Shown here one piece after another: positions 17,227-25,385 of a stretch of DNA of 64,000 nucleotides (position 1 is the first letter of the stretch; the number at the start of each line of letters is the position of its first letter). The notes below the pieces were generated by a model. The model had not been told where the DNA came from and ran no database searches. It saw nothing but the letters and a program-made list of their open reading frames with translations. The translations under genes were made by a program, and so were the position numbers. This stretch comes from Alphaproteobacteria bacterium (GTDB lineage Bacteria > Pseudomonadota > Alphaproteobacteria > Rhizobiales > Rhizobiaceae), in the NCBI GenBank assembly GCA_024742485.1, contig JANSYK010000002.1, forward strand, positions 1,674,001-1,738,000, read 5' to 3'.

Positions 17227-18147
17227 TCAGGAGACGACGATCTTCTCGCACTTTGAAATGTCTCCGCCGATTGCTGCGCTGGCCGCCTTGGATGCAAAGG
17301 GCTGCAATTTGACGATTGCGGGATATTCCTTCGACCATCGGAAGGGGCGGGCGGGTTTGAAACCGGCCACGCTGTCGCTGCCGGGTATCCTCGCTTCCAC
17401 CCGGATCTCCTGGTCTCGCAGCAGGGCCTGGGCGAGTGAACGAACCATCAGATCACCCCTGGTCGGTGCGGCTGCTTTCGGGTCCCACTCCATCACGATC
17501 ATGGGGGCGGCGCCTATTTCTTTCTCCAATGACGGCTCATTCGATTTGTGAAAGGCTGTCAACACGGGTTGGTCATCAGCCAGGACCTCGACCGACACGC
17601 CGGGGCCCTGCGCCTGGAACAGGTTGCCGAGCGGCGGCAGTTGCAGCGTGACCCGCACAGGGATCAGAACGTTTTTTCGCCGTGTATCCGGCACCAGCTT
17701 GAATTCCATCCATCCCCGCCTTGCACGACCGGTTGCGTCGGACCGGATCCGGTCAATGTCTGCGGAGATTTGCTTGCGGACCTCGATGTCGGTGATGGAG
17801 GGCAGGTTTTCGGCGCGCCTGTCTGCGTCGGACAGGGACAGTTTTGACCAGGTGCTGCGCGCCACATTCTTGCCGGCAAGGCTTCTTTTCACAGTCGACG
17901 TTGCACGGTCAATCGTCAGGTCGATGCGCATCGTTCCCTCAATACCAATGGCCTGGCGATCGGCCAGGTGATAGCCGAGCTGGTGATTGCCACCGACGAC
18001 CGGGCGCGACACACCACACATGAGGCTTTCTGCGGACCTGGCATATGCGACCGACGGCACAAGCGCCGTTGCGCCGAGAATCATGAGGAATCGCCGCCTT
18101 GAGAGGGAGGTTAGGACGGTCTGTGCAGATTGTCGTTCAAATGACAT
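17227..18147 (-). CDS. Tat-exported protein of unknown function
   Basis: The 306-residue product begins with a clear twin-arginine leader (LSRRRFLMILGATALVPSVAYA, cleaved after AYA near residue 36). The mature part is mainly beta-rich with few cysteines (one near the start, one near the end, in SLMCGVSRP and SKCEKIVVS), which could form a disulfide in the periplasm. I do not recognise a family. It is convergent with the PhyH gene (48 bp gap). Tat export suggests folding before export, possibly with a cofactor, but no cofactor motif is visible. GGGGATCC precedes the ATG. Confidence 0.75.
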   Translation of the reverse strand: MSFERQSAQTVLTSLSRRRFLMILGATALVPSVAYARSAESLMCGVSRPVVGGNHQLGYHLADRQAIGIEGTMRIDLTIDRATSTVKRSLAGKNVARSTWSKLSLSDADRRAENLPSITDIEVRKQISADIDRIRSDATGRARRGWMEFKLVPDTRRKNVLIPVRVTLQLPPLGNLFQAQGPGVSVEVLADDQPVLTAFHKSNEPSLEKEIGAAPMIVMEWDPKAAAPTRGDLMVRSLAQALLRDQEIRVEARIPGSDSVAGFKPARPFRWSKEYPAIVKLQPFASKAASAAIGGDISKCEKIVVS

Positions 18148-18452
18148 GGATCCCCACTTTGCAGCTTGGCAATGGATGGTCCGGCGCGTTTCGCTGCCCG
18201 GCAGCTCAGTTTGAAGCTCAACACTTAGTCAGTCGCGACGGACCGCACATCCCCTGAACGGGTGATAGACGGGTGGCTTTCATCGGATGGTTTACGATGA
18301 CTAACATCGCCGCCGTGCCTGTGTTTGGTTCTTTGTGCCGGTTGATCCGTGCATTCAAATTCCTACATCAATTCATTGTCAGCGATTGCAGTGTGCAAGC
18401 GCGACCAAAAGCAGCTATTAAACACTGCGATGATCGAAATGGATTTCCGGAA
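18148..18452. other. Intergenic region, about 305 bp
   Basis: This region separates the leftward Tat-exported gene from the rightward glutathione transferase gene. An in-frame start exists at 18273, but the 60 residues it would add look unlike the family and the glutathione transferase homologues start at 18453. I see no repeat or hairpin that stands out. Confidence 0.35.
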
Positions 18453-19316
18453 ATGACTGATACATACACGCCCCCGAAAGTTTGGACTCATGAGGCAGGC
18501 AATGGTGGGCAATTTGCCAATATCAACCGACCGACAGCCGGCGCCACCCATGACAAGGACTTGCCGGTCGGCGAACACCCTCTCCAGCTCTATTCGCTCG
18601 GAACACCCAATGGCGTGAAGGTCACGGTGATGTTGGAAGAGCTTCTCGCGCTCGGTCACAGCGGGGCCGAATATGATGCCTGGTTGATCAAGATCGGCGA
18701 TGGTGAGCAGTTCGGCAGCGGTTTTGTTGGTGCCAATCCGAATTCGAAAATTCCGGCGCTCGTCGACCACAGTACCAAGGTTCCGACACGTGTCTTCGAA
18801 TCCGGTTCCATACTCCTTTATCTCGCTGACAAGTTCGGGGCGTTTTTGCCGAAGGACCCGGCAAAGCGAACCGAGGCGCTGAACTGGCTGTTCTGGCAGG
18901 TAGGTGCCACGCCCTATCTGGGCGGTGGCTTCGGTCATTTCTACGCCTACGCGCCCGAAAAAATGGAGTATCCGATTGACCGCTATACGATGGAGGTCAA
19001 ACGTCAGCTCGATTTACTGGATCAACAACTTGCGTCCAATCAGTTTATCGCCGGTGACGAGTATACGATTGCCGATATGGCGGTCTGGCCCTGGTATGGT
19101 GCGCTCGTAAGGAACCTGGTTTACGAGGCGGCGGAGTTTCTGGATGCCGAGAGCTACAAACACATCCATCGCTGGACAGATGAAATTGCCGAACGTGAGC
19201 CGGTCCAACGGGGCCGACGGGTCAATCGTGCCTGGGGTCCGGAAGAAAGCCAGCTTCCCGAGCGGCATTCCGCCAGCGACTTCGATGCGCCGCCCGCCGA
19301 GAAAGTGGCAAGCTGA
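18453..19316 (+). CDS. Glutathione S-transferase, YghU-like
   Basis: The 287-residue protein starts MTDTYTPPKVWTHEAGNGGQFANIN, the extended N-terminus typical of YghU/YfcG-type nu-class transferases. The thioredoxin-like domain follows (LQLYSLGTPNGVKVTVMLEEL, then NSKIPALVDHS and VFESGSILLYLADKFG, which gives the glutathione gamma-glutamyl site). A helical C-terminal domain ends the protein. Length equals E. coli YghU (288). Nu-class members act on disulfides and organic peroxides with two bound glutathiones. The gene stands alone, convergent with a BASS transporter gene. Confidence 0.9.
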   Translation: MTDTYTPPKVWTHEAGNGGQFANINRPTAGATHDKDLPVGEHPLQLYSLGTPNGVKVTVMLEELLALGHSGAEYDAWLIKIGDGEQFGSGFVGANPNSKIPALVDHSTKVPTRVFESGSILLYLADKFGAFLPKDPAKRTEALNWLFWQVGATPYLGGGFGHFYAYAPEKMEYPIDRYTMEVKRQLDLLDQQLASNQFIAGDEYTIADMAVWPWYGALVRNLVYEAAEFLDAESYKHIHRWTDEIAEREPVQRGRRVNRAWGPEESQLPERHSASDFDAPPAEKVAS

Positions 19317-19328
19317 ATTTCTGATGGA

Positions 19329-20195
19329 CTAATGCCGTTCGCTCTGCCGCATCCAGAAGACAAATGGCAGTGAGACGAAATACATGGTGATGCCGTAAAT
19401 ACCGGACGGCAGGCTGAACGGCGGGAGGCCGCTCGCAGCTTCGACGATCAGACTGCCGACGGTAATCCCCAGCGTGCTGTTCTGGATACCGGTCTCGATG
19501 GCGACCGCGATCCTGTCCGCACGGTCGAGGCCAAGGAGCCGGCCAAATCCGAAGCCGATCAGAAGCAATGCCACGTTGAGGACCACGAGCAGTGGGCCAA
19601 GCAGCGCTATGTTTTCGACGAAAACAGTCCAGTTGGCGGCCAGTGCACCAATGACGATGATCACGAACAGAACCATTGCGGCGCGGATGATGGACGGCTC
19701 GATCCTGTCCGCCAGAGATGGGGAGAAATGCCGGACTGCGACGCCGATCGCGACCGGTACCGCGGTAATGGCGAACATTGCAATTGCCAGCGACGTAACA
19801 TCGACATCTGGCGCCGCCCGGCCCATCAGCGTATCGGCCGCGAAGGCCACGAGAAACGGCACGGTGATCACGGAGATCAGGCTGACGACGCCAGTCAGTG
19901 TGACCGAAAGTGCAACCGAACCCCCGGCAAGTCTCGTCATGATGTTGGACGTGACGCCACCGGGGCAAAAGGCAAGGATCATCACGCCGACCGCCAATTC
20001 AGGCGACAGAGCAAATATCTGAAGCAGGAGGAACGCGACGACCGGCAAGATGATGATCTGGGAGACTGCTCCGGCTACAAAGGCTTTCGGTTTTGCCACC
20101 ACGCGGGCAAAGTCGGCGATGGTCAAACCAAGACCCAGTGAAAACATGATGAATGCCAAGGAAAGCGGCAGAAAAACGCTTAGCAAAATGCCCAT
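19329..20195 (-). CDS. Bile acid:sodium symporter (BASS) family transporter
   Basis: The 288-residue, very hydrophobic protein has nine to ten membrane segments and the family motifs FMxSLGLGL-like (IMFSLGLGLTIADFARV), VMILAFCPGGVTSNIMTRLAGG and an ETGIQNSTLGITVG segment, which line the sodium and substrate sites in BASS proteins. These carry organic anions (bile acids, pyruvate, pantoate) with Na+. Ligand unknown. ATG 20195 is used because GGGGGA precedes it by five bases; TTG 20207 is also in frame. Confidence 0.88.
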   Translation of the reverse strand: MGILLSVFLPLSLAFIMFSLGLGLTIADFARVVAKPKAFVAGAVSQIIILPVVAFLLLQIFALSPELAVGVMILAFCPGGVTSNIMTRLAGGSVALSVTLTGVVSLISVITVPFLVAFAADTLMGRAAPDVDVTSLAIAMFAITAVPVAIGVAVRHFSPSLADRIEPSIIRAAMVLFVIIVIGALAANWTVFVENIALLGPLLVVLNVALLLIGFGFGRLLGLDRADRIAVAIETGIQNSTLGITVGSLIVEAASGLPPFSLPSGIYGITMYFVSLPFVFWMRQSERH

Positions 20196-20335
20196 GAAGT
20201 CCCCCAAGGTTTGTCTTGATTATAGACAGGCTGCAACGCACGAACAGTGGTCACAATGTTACCCACCGGTTTGACGGCTGGATCGGCATGATCATGTGTG
20301 CCGCGAATACCGATTGAACCAAAGGCGTCCTGACG

Positions 20336-20932
20336 CTAACTCGATTGCACCTTGACGAAGGTCTGTCGCGCCTGCCTTTGAAGGTTATTGGTGTAATCTT
20401 CCGAAGACCAGCCATAGCGGCGGATCAACTGATCCCAGCTTTCAAACGACAGCATCATGCACAACAGGTCGGTTGCGGTTTCCACAGTCCAGCCATCGGC
20501 CAGCCGGTGTTCCGACGCCAGCATCTCGATTGCAGCCTGGCACCCCTCCCGTATGGCATCCATTCGGTTCTGCCAGGCCACTTCGGCTTCCGGATCCGTC
20601 TCGCGCATGGCCAGAAGCGCCCTTGCGACCCCCTGAACATTGGGCCAATGTCCACCGGTAAAGGCAACAAAGGCCGACAATCTCTCAGATCCAGTTGTGG
20701 CCTGCCGCGAGGGCTGCAGCCGTTCCCCGACCCCCATGACCTCATCCATGTAGCGTGTGGTTTCGATCAACAGATCGGCCCGGGCATCGAAATGCAGATA
20801 GAGCGCCTGCCGGGAGATTCCGGCAGCCCGCGCGATATCGGACATGCGAACTGCCTTGCCGCTGCCGCCCTCCATCAGTTTCCAGGTGGCTTCGAGGATT
20901 CGTTTTCTTGTTTCAGGATTTCCACTTGACAT
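20336..20932 (-). CDS. TetR family transcriptional regulator
   Basis: The 198-residue protein has an N-terminal HTH (VRMSDIARAAGISRQALYLHFDARADLLIETTRYMDE, residues 23-59) typical of TetR proteins and an unremarkable helical ligand domain. Its start codon lies inside the first of three TTGACA-type sites in the divergent promoter, so autoregulation is very likely. It should also control the rightward NAD(P)-binding protein and DUF1772 gene. The ligand is unknown. Confidence 0.9.
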   Translation of the reverse strand: MSSGNPETRKRILEATWKLMEGGSGKAVRMSDIARAAGISRQALYLHFDARADLLIETTRYMDEVMGVGERLQPSRQATTGSERLSAFVAFTGGHWPNVQGVARALLAMRETDPEAEVAWQNRMDAIREGCQAAIEMLASEHRLADGWTVETATDLLCMMLSFESWDQLIRRYGWSSEDYTNNLQRQARQTFVKVQSS

Positions 20933-20981
20933 TATGTAAAGTACCGCCTACTTGACATCATGTCAATTGACACGGTGTCAA
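20926..20981. promoter_or_regulatory. TetR-type operators in divergent promoter
   Basis: Two 15-bp palindromes abut exactly: TTGACATCATGTCAA (20952-20966) and TTGACACGGTGTCAA (20967-20981). A third, weaker copy, TTGACATTATGTAAA (20926-20940), overlaps the regulator's start codon, 26 bp (register start to start) from the first full palindrome. Their position between the divergent TetR gene and the NAD(P)-binding protein gene makes them the likely TetR operators. The binding assignment is inferred. Confidence 0.75.
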
Positions 20982-20997
20982 GTGAAAGGAGAAAAAC

Positions 20998-21624
20998 ATG
21001 AAACTGATAATTTTTGGCGCGACCGGAACAGTTGGTAAGGTTCTTGTCGAGCAGGCGCTGGCAGCAGGCCATCAGGTCACGGCATTCACACGCAGTGGTC
21101 GATTTGGTGGTCTGAAAAACGACAATTTGCAGGTGGTCAAAGGCGATGTGCTTGATTCCACTTGTGTTTCAACGGCGATTGCCGGTCATGAGGCGGTGCT
21201 TTGCGCGCTGGGTGCGGGACGCAAGGGTGGCGTAAGGGCGCCGGGCACAGCCAACATCATCGCAGGAATGAAGGCGAACGGTGTTCGACGGCTTGTTTGT
21301 CAATCCACGCTTGGAGCGGGTGACAGTGAAGGCAATCTGACCTTCTTCTGGAAGCATGTCATGTTCGGGTTGCTGCTACGCCCGGCCTATGAAGACCATC
21401 AGCTCCAGGAGCAGTATCTTCGTGGATCCGGCCTCGATTGGACCATTGTGAGACCGGCAGCCTTCACCGACGGCCCGCGTACGGGAAACTATCAGCACGG
21501 CTTCTCCGGCGCATCGCCGCGGGGACTGGAACTGAAGATATCCCGAGCCGATATCGCCGATTTCATGATCGCCCAGTTGCAGAGCGACGACTATCTTCGC
21601 CAGGCGCCGGGCCTGTCCTATTGA
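20998..21624 (+). CDS. NAD(P)H-binding SDR-like protein (NmrA/BVR-B type)
   Basis: The 208-residue atypical short-chain dehydrogenase starts MKLIIFGATGTVGKVLVEQAL, with GATGTVG as the NADP-binding loop, then AGHQVTAFTRSGRFGG and GHEAVLCALGAG. The C-terminal part has VRPAAFTDGPRTGNY, typical of NAD(P)H-binding domain proteins related to flavin reductase/biliverdin reductase B. Function may be quinone or flavin reduction or redox sensing. GAAAGGA precedes the start. It lies just right of the TetR operators and is followed 27 bp later by a DUF1772 membrane protein. Confidence 0.88.
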   Translation: MKLIIFGATGTVGKVLVEQALAAGHQVTAFTRSGRFGGLKNDNLQVVKGDVLDSTCVSTAIAGHEAVLCALGAGRKGGVRAPGTANIIAGMKANGVRRLVCQSTLGAGDSEGNLTFFWKHVMFGLLLRPAYEDHQLQEQYLRGSGLDWTIVRPAAFTDGPRTGNYQHGFSGASPRGLELKISRADIADFMIAQLQSDDYLRQAPGLSY

Positions 21625-21651
21625 TCAATCTGGACCACAGGGAGTATTGCC

Positions 21652-22137
21652 ATGTTTGAACACCTGCCCGTCTATCTGATTGCAATTGCAGCGCTGTTCT
21701 GTTGGCTTGTCGCTGGCGTTTTCTTCGCCTTTTCCGACTTCGTCATGAGATCACTCAACAAGCTGCCTCCAGAGCAGGCCATACCGGCCATGCAAAACAT
21801 CAACAGCGTTGTCTACCGGTCAGTTTTCCTGACGAGCCTTTTCGCGCTGATGGCGGCAAGCGTCCTGTTCATCGGATATGGGGCCTTCTGGCGCGGTGCC
21901 GGGTCGGGATTACTGGTCGCCGCCGGACTGCTCTATCTTGGGACGGTTGTGGGCGTGTCGGCGATCGGAAACATTCCGCTGAACAACAGGCTCGCAAAGG
22001 CAAATCCCACGTCTCCGCATGCCGTCGACATCTGGCGAGACTATTTCGCCCGCTGGTCAGCCTGGAATCACCTCAGAACGGTCGGCGCAACCGTGACGGC
22101 TTTCCTCATGACCCTGGCCTCGATTGAAATGGTGTGA
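21652..22137 (+). CDS. DUF1772 (anthrone oxygenase-like) membrane protein
   Basis: The 161-residue protein has four membrane segments: YLIAIAALFCWLVAGVFFAF, VFLTSLFALMAASVLFIGYGAF, GLLVAAGLLYLGTVVGVSA and a C-terminal helix. NIPLNNRLA in the loop matches DUF1772. Related proteins include fungal anthrone oxygenases; bacterial functions are unknown. It follows the NAD(P)-binding protein gene in the TetR-controlled operon, which ends at the terminator at 22189-22217. GGGAG lies before the ATG. Confidence 0.85.
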   Translation: MFEHLPVYLIAIAALFCWLVAGVFFAFSDFVMRSLNKLPPEQAIPAMQNINSVVYRSVFLTSLFALMAASVLFIGYGAFWRGAGSGLLVAAGLLYLGTVVGVSAIGNIPLNNRLAKANPTSPHAVDIWRDYFARWSAWNHLRTVGATVTAFLMTLASIEMV

Positions 22138-22188
22138 TAGCGCCGGCCACGCCTCGTTTGACGGCAAAAAGCAAGCCAGATCAATGAC

Positions 22189-22217
22189 CGGCGGGCATGT
22201 CACGGCCCGCCGTTTTT
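22189..22217 (+). terminator. Rho-independent terminator
   Basis: An 8-bp GC stem (CGGCGGGC, 22189-22196, with GCCCGCCG, 22205-22212) and 8-nt loop is followed by five T residues. It lies about 50 bp after the DUF1772 stop codon, closing the TetR-controlled operon before the KefF-like gene. Confidence 0.85.
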
Positions 22218-22314
22218 CGTTGGATCGGTGGGGGCGGCGGCCCGTCGGTGTCTATCTTGACAAGCCGCACGGGCCGCGCAAGATACCGTCTGTCGGATGA
22301 AAGAGGGAGCAGGC

Positions 22315-22938
22315 GTGGATCAATCCAGTAAGGTGCTCGTACTCTACGCTCATCCCGGGCAGCGTTACTCCAAAGCCAACGAACAGCTGACGCGGGTTGC
22401 CAACGGCATTCGCGACGTTACCTTTGTGGATCTCTACGCCGAATATCCGCGTTTCAAGATCGATGTTGCCACGGAACAGGAACGCCTGCTGACCCATGAT
22501 GTGATCATCTTTCAATTTCCCCTGTTCTGGTATTCGACGCCCGCTCTGCTCAAGGAATGGCAGGACCTGGTTCTCGAATACGGATTCGCCTATGGAGAAG
22601 GCGGCGACCGGATCGCCGGCAAACTGTTTCTGCCGGTGGTGACGGCCGGGGGACCCGAAGATTTCTATCAGCCTGGCGGTCGCAACAATTTCCGCCTGCG
22701 CGAATTGCTGACGCCTCTCGAACAAACAGCCAATCTGTGCGGCCTGCGCTTCATTGCGCCCTATACACTGTTTGCGGCCTTGCGTGCGCCCGGCGATAGC
22801 CGGCTTGAGCGCCATTCCGCCGGCTATGAAAAACTGTTGCAGGCATTGCGCGACGATCGATTGGACCTTGAGGCCGCGGCTGAATTGCCTGTGCTGACCG
22901 CCGAAACCTTGCCCATTCGCGAAGAAGCAAAAGCATGA
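22315..22938 (+). CDS. KefF-like NAD(P)H:quinone oxidoreductase
   Basis: The product has the flavodoxin-like core (KVLVLYAHPGQRYSKANEQL, VIIFQFPLFWYSTPALLKEWQD, TAGGPEDFYQPGGRNNFRLRELLTPLEQTANLCG) of the MdaB/KefF family. In E. coli KefF is an FMN protein that activates the potassium efflux system KefC and has quinone reductase activity. The gene overlaps the CPA2 antiporter gene by 4 bp, supporting that pairing here. GTG 22315 is preferred because GAGGGAG precedes it at six bases; ATG 22297 is also in frame. Confidence 0.87.
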   Translation: MDQSSKVLVLYAHPGQRYSKANEQLTRVANGIRDVTFVDLYAEYPRFKIDVATEQERLLTHDVIIFQFPLFWYSTPALLKEWQDLVLEYGFAYGEGGDRIAGKLFLPVVTAGGPEDFYQPGGRNNFRLRELLTPLEQTANLCGLRFIAPYTLFAALRAPGDSRLERHSAGYEKLLQALRDDRLDLEAAAELPVLTAETLPIREEAKA

Positions 22939-24839
22939 CCGGCCTTCTATTTCAGGCTTTCGTCTATCTGTGTGCAGCCGTCATTGCCGTCCCAGTGGCC
23001 AAGCGTCTTGGTCTCGGTTCGGTTCTTGGATACCTGATCGCGGGCATAGTCATTGGTCCGTTGTTGGGCCTTGTCGGGTCCGAGACCCAGGGCATTCAGC
23101 ACATTGCCGAATTCGGTGTCGTGATGATGCTGTTCCTGGTTGGCCTGGAACTGGAGCCACGCAATCTCTGGAACATGCGCAGCAAGCTTCTTGGATTGGG
23201 CGGGCTTCAGGTCGGCCTGACAATCCTTCTGGTCATGGCCGGTGCCATGGCTCTTGGCCAGCCCTGGACGATTGCGCTGGCGATCGGACTGGTCTTTTCC
23301 CTCTCATCCACGGCCATCGTCCTGCAAACGCTCAATGAAAAGGGTTTGATGAAAAGCGATGGCGGACAGTCGAGCTTTTCGGTTCTGCTGTTCCAGGACA
23401 TTGCCGTCATTCCCATGCTGGCATTGATCCCGCTGCTGGCGTTGCCGGAGCTTGCCGGCCACGGCGATGGTCACGGGGGAGGCGGCCACGGCGGCGGCGA
23501 TCATGGCGCCGAGATGAGCCTGATCACTGGGCTGGTGGGCTGGCAGGTGGCATTGGTCAACATTGCCGCCGTGGCGGCCGTGGTCGGCGGCGGTCACTAC
23601 CTGTCACGCCCGCTGTTTCGCTTCATCGCCAAGGCAAAACTTCGCGAGATTTTCACCGCAGCGGCTTTGCTGCTGGTGGTTGCTATCGCGTTCCTGATGA
23701 CCTTGGTCGGACTATCACCTGCACTCGGGACCTTCCTGGCCGGCGTCGTGCTTGCTAACAGCGAGTTCCGGCATGAGCTGGAAAGCGACATCGAACCCTT
23801 CAAGGGGTTGCTGCTCGGCCTGTTTTTCATCACGGTCGGGGCCGGGATCGATTTTGGACTGCTGTTCGACAACATCCTTGCGGTCCTTGGACTGACCATC
23901 GGTCTGATGCTTCTCAAGGCTCTGGTCCTGCTGGGGCTGGCGCTCGTGTTCAAGCTGCGCGGTGCCGATCAGTGGCTGTTCACGCTGGCGCTGGCGCAGG
24001 CAGGAGAATTCGGATTTGTTCTGTTGTCCTTCACGGTGCAGAATTCGGTCATTCCGGCCGACATCGCCGCTCTTCTCCTGCTGGTGGTTGCGCTTTCGAT
24101 GCTGCTGACACCGGCCCTCTTCATTCTGTTCGACAAGGTCGTGTTGCCACGCCTGACACGGGATCAGGAGCGTGAGGCAGACGAGATCACGGAGAAGGGC
24201 GCCGCAATCATTGCCGGCATGGGCCGGTTCGGACAGGTGATCAACCGGGTGCTCAAAAGCAATGGATACGACACCGTGGTGCTGGATGTCAGTGCCGAGA
24301 TGGTGGAGGGATTCCGGCGGTTCGGCATTGGCGCCTTTTACGGCGATGCGTCCCGTCCGGACCTGCTGCACTCCGCCGGACTGGCCGAAGCCAGCCTGCT
24401 GGTTGTGGCGATCGACGACGTTGAGCGGACCACCGAGATCGTCAAGCACGCGCGACGCGAACAGCCGGATTTGCACATCATTGCCCGTGCCCGAAACCGA
24501 CAGCATGTCTACGAACTCTACAAGGCTGGTGCCAACGACATCGTCCGTGAGACCTTCGACAGCGCGGTGCGGGCCTCACGCTATGCGCTGGAATCCTTTG
24601 GCGTGCACCCACATGAGGTGGAGAAGCTGGTGACGGTCTTTGTCGACCATGATCGCCAGGCGATCCGCAGGCTCGCCGCACTTTACGATCCGGACATACC
24701 GGTGTTCGAAAACGAGCCCTACATGAAGCTGGCCCGCGAAATCGAAAAGGAAATCGAGGACACGCTGTCGAACCGGAGCCCCGATGCCCACGAGACGGTC
24801 AAGCGCGCATGGCTGCCGCCAGGCAACACGCCTGACTAG
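22935..24839 (+). CDS. KefB/KefC-like monovalent cation:proton antiporter-2 (CPA2) with RCK domain
   Basis: The 634-residue protein has a CPA2 membrane domain (about 1-400, LGSVLGYLIAGIVIGPLLG, HIAEFGVVMMLFLVGLEL, FSLSSTAIVLQTLNEKG) followed by a TrkA-N/RCK domain (AAIIAGMGRFGQVINRVL near 420, then VLDVSAEMVEGFRRFG and YGDASRPDLLHSAG). KefC-type systems move K+ out in exchange for H+ during electrophile stress and respond to glutathione adducts. It is coupled by a 4-bp overlap to the KefF-like gene. A His/Gly-rich loop (residues 175-190) is an unusual insertion between membrane helices. Confidence 0.92.
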   Translation: MTGLLFQAFVYLCAAVIAVPVAKRLGLGSVLGYLIAGIVIGPLLGLVGSETQGIQHIAEFGVVMMLFLVGLELEPRNLWNMRSKLLGLGGLQVGLTILLVMAGAMALGQPWTIALAIGLVFSLSSTAIVLQTLNEKGLMKSDGGQSSFSVLLFQDIAVIPMLALIPLLALPELAGHGDGHGGGGHGGGDHGAEMSLITGLVGWQVALVNIAAVAAVVGGGHYLSRPLFRFIAKAKLREIFTAAALLLVVAIAFLMTLVGLSPALGTFLAGVVLANSEFRHELESDIEPFKGLLLGLFFITVGAGIDFGLLFDNILAVLGLTIGLMLLKALVLLGLALVFKLRGADQWLFTLALAQAGEFGFVLLSFTVQNSVIPADIAALLLLVVALSMLLTPALFILFDKVVLPRLTRDQEREADEITEKGAAIIAGMGRFGQVINRVLKSNGYDTVVLDVSAEMVEGFRRFGIGAFYGDASRPDLLHSAGLAEASLLVVAIDDVERTTEIVKHARREQPDLHIIARARNRQHVYELYKAGANDIVRETFDSAVRASRYALESFGVHPHEVEKLVTVFVDHDRQAIRRLAALYDPDIPVFENEPYMKLAREIEKEIEDTLSNRSPDAHETVKRAWLPPGNTPD

Positions 24840-24843
24840 GCCT

Positions 24844-24933
24844 TTTCACGTTTTGTCAGAAACGGGACAACAGTGTCGGCTGTTGATTTTGTTGATGCAT
24901 TCAGGTTTTGCCGATTCCGTCAAAACCTGAATT
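24844..24933. repeat. Dispersed repeat with hairpin, copy B
   Basis: This segment matches the one at 3753-3842 over about 90 bp, with small differences in the middle. The right end has the same perfect 11-bp inverted repeat (TTCAGGTTTTG and CAAAACCTGAA). It lies a few bases after the antiporter stop codon and before the convergent thioredoxin gene end. Confidence 0.8.
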
Positions 24934-24960
24934 GCTCTAGGCGGCCGACCCGGTCAAGAC

Positions 24961-25365
24961 TCAATTCGTGGCGCTGACACCTTGATCCATCAACGCCTTG
25001 ATTGCGCCGGTTGCGGTGCCTGCAACTATGCGGCCCAGTTCCTGATCACCGCGCAGCACGATCAGGGTTGAGCGCCGAGGAATGTTGCGAGAGGTCGACA
25101 CCTCGTGGCGGCGATAGTCGTCCCAGTCCACACGGACGAAAACCATCGCCTGATCATATTGCGGGTTCTGCTCGCGTAACGCCGAAATGACCCGCTCCTG
25201 CCGGGCACAGGTCGAGCACCAGTCGGCGGCATAGTCCACGAATACAGTTTTTCCGTCGGCGAGTGCCTGTTTGATCAACCCCGGGGCATAGTCGAGCGTT
25301 TCGCTGGCCATGGCAGGGGCTGCCGAAAACGCCAGGGCCAGGGCCAAAAAACTGCGTCGTAACAT
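24961..25365 (-). CDS. Periplasmic thioredoxin-family protein
   Basis: The 134-residue product has a Sec signal peptide (MLRRSFLALALAFSAAPAMA, cleavage after residue 20) and a thioredoxin active site Cys50-Ser-Thr-Cys53 in YAADWCSTCARQE. The fold ends with the usual cis-Pro region (NIPRRSTLIVLRG). GAGGAG lies seven bases before ATG 25365, so the upstream in-frame start at 25440 is rejected. It is immediately downstream of a CcdA-like gene, so that protein probably keeps it reduced. Next to soeABC this resembles the SoxV/SoxW pair of sulfur oxidisers; that parallel is inference. Confidence 0.88.
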   Translation of the reverse strand: MLRRSFLALALAFSAAPAMASETLDYAPGLIKQALADGKTVFVDYAADWCSTCARQERVISALREQNPQYDQAMVFVRVDWDDYRRHEVSTSRNIPRRSTLIVLRGDQELGRIVAGTATGAIKALMDQGVSATN

Positions 25366-25385
25366 TTTGATCTCCTCTTGAAGAA

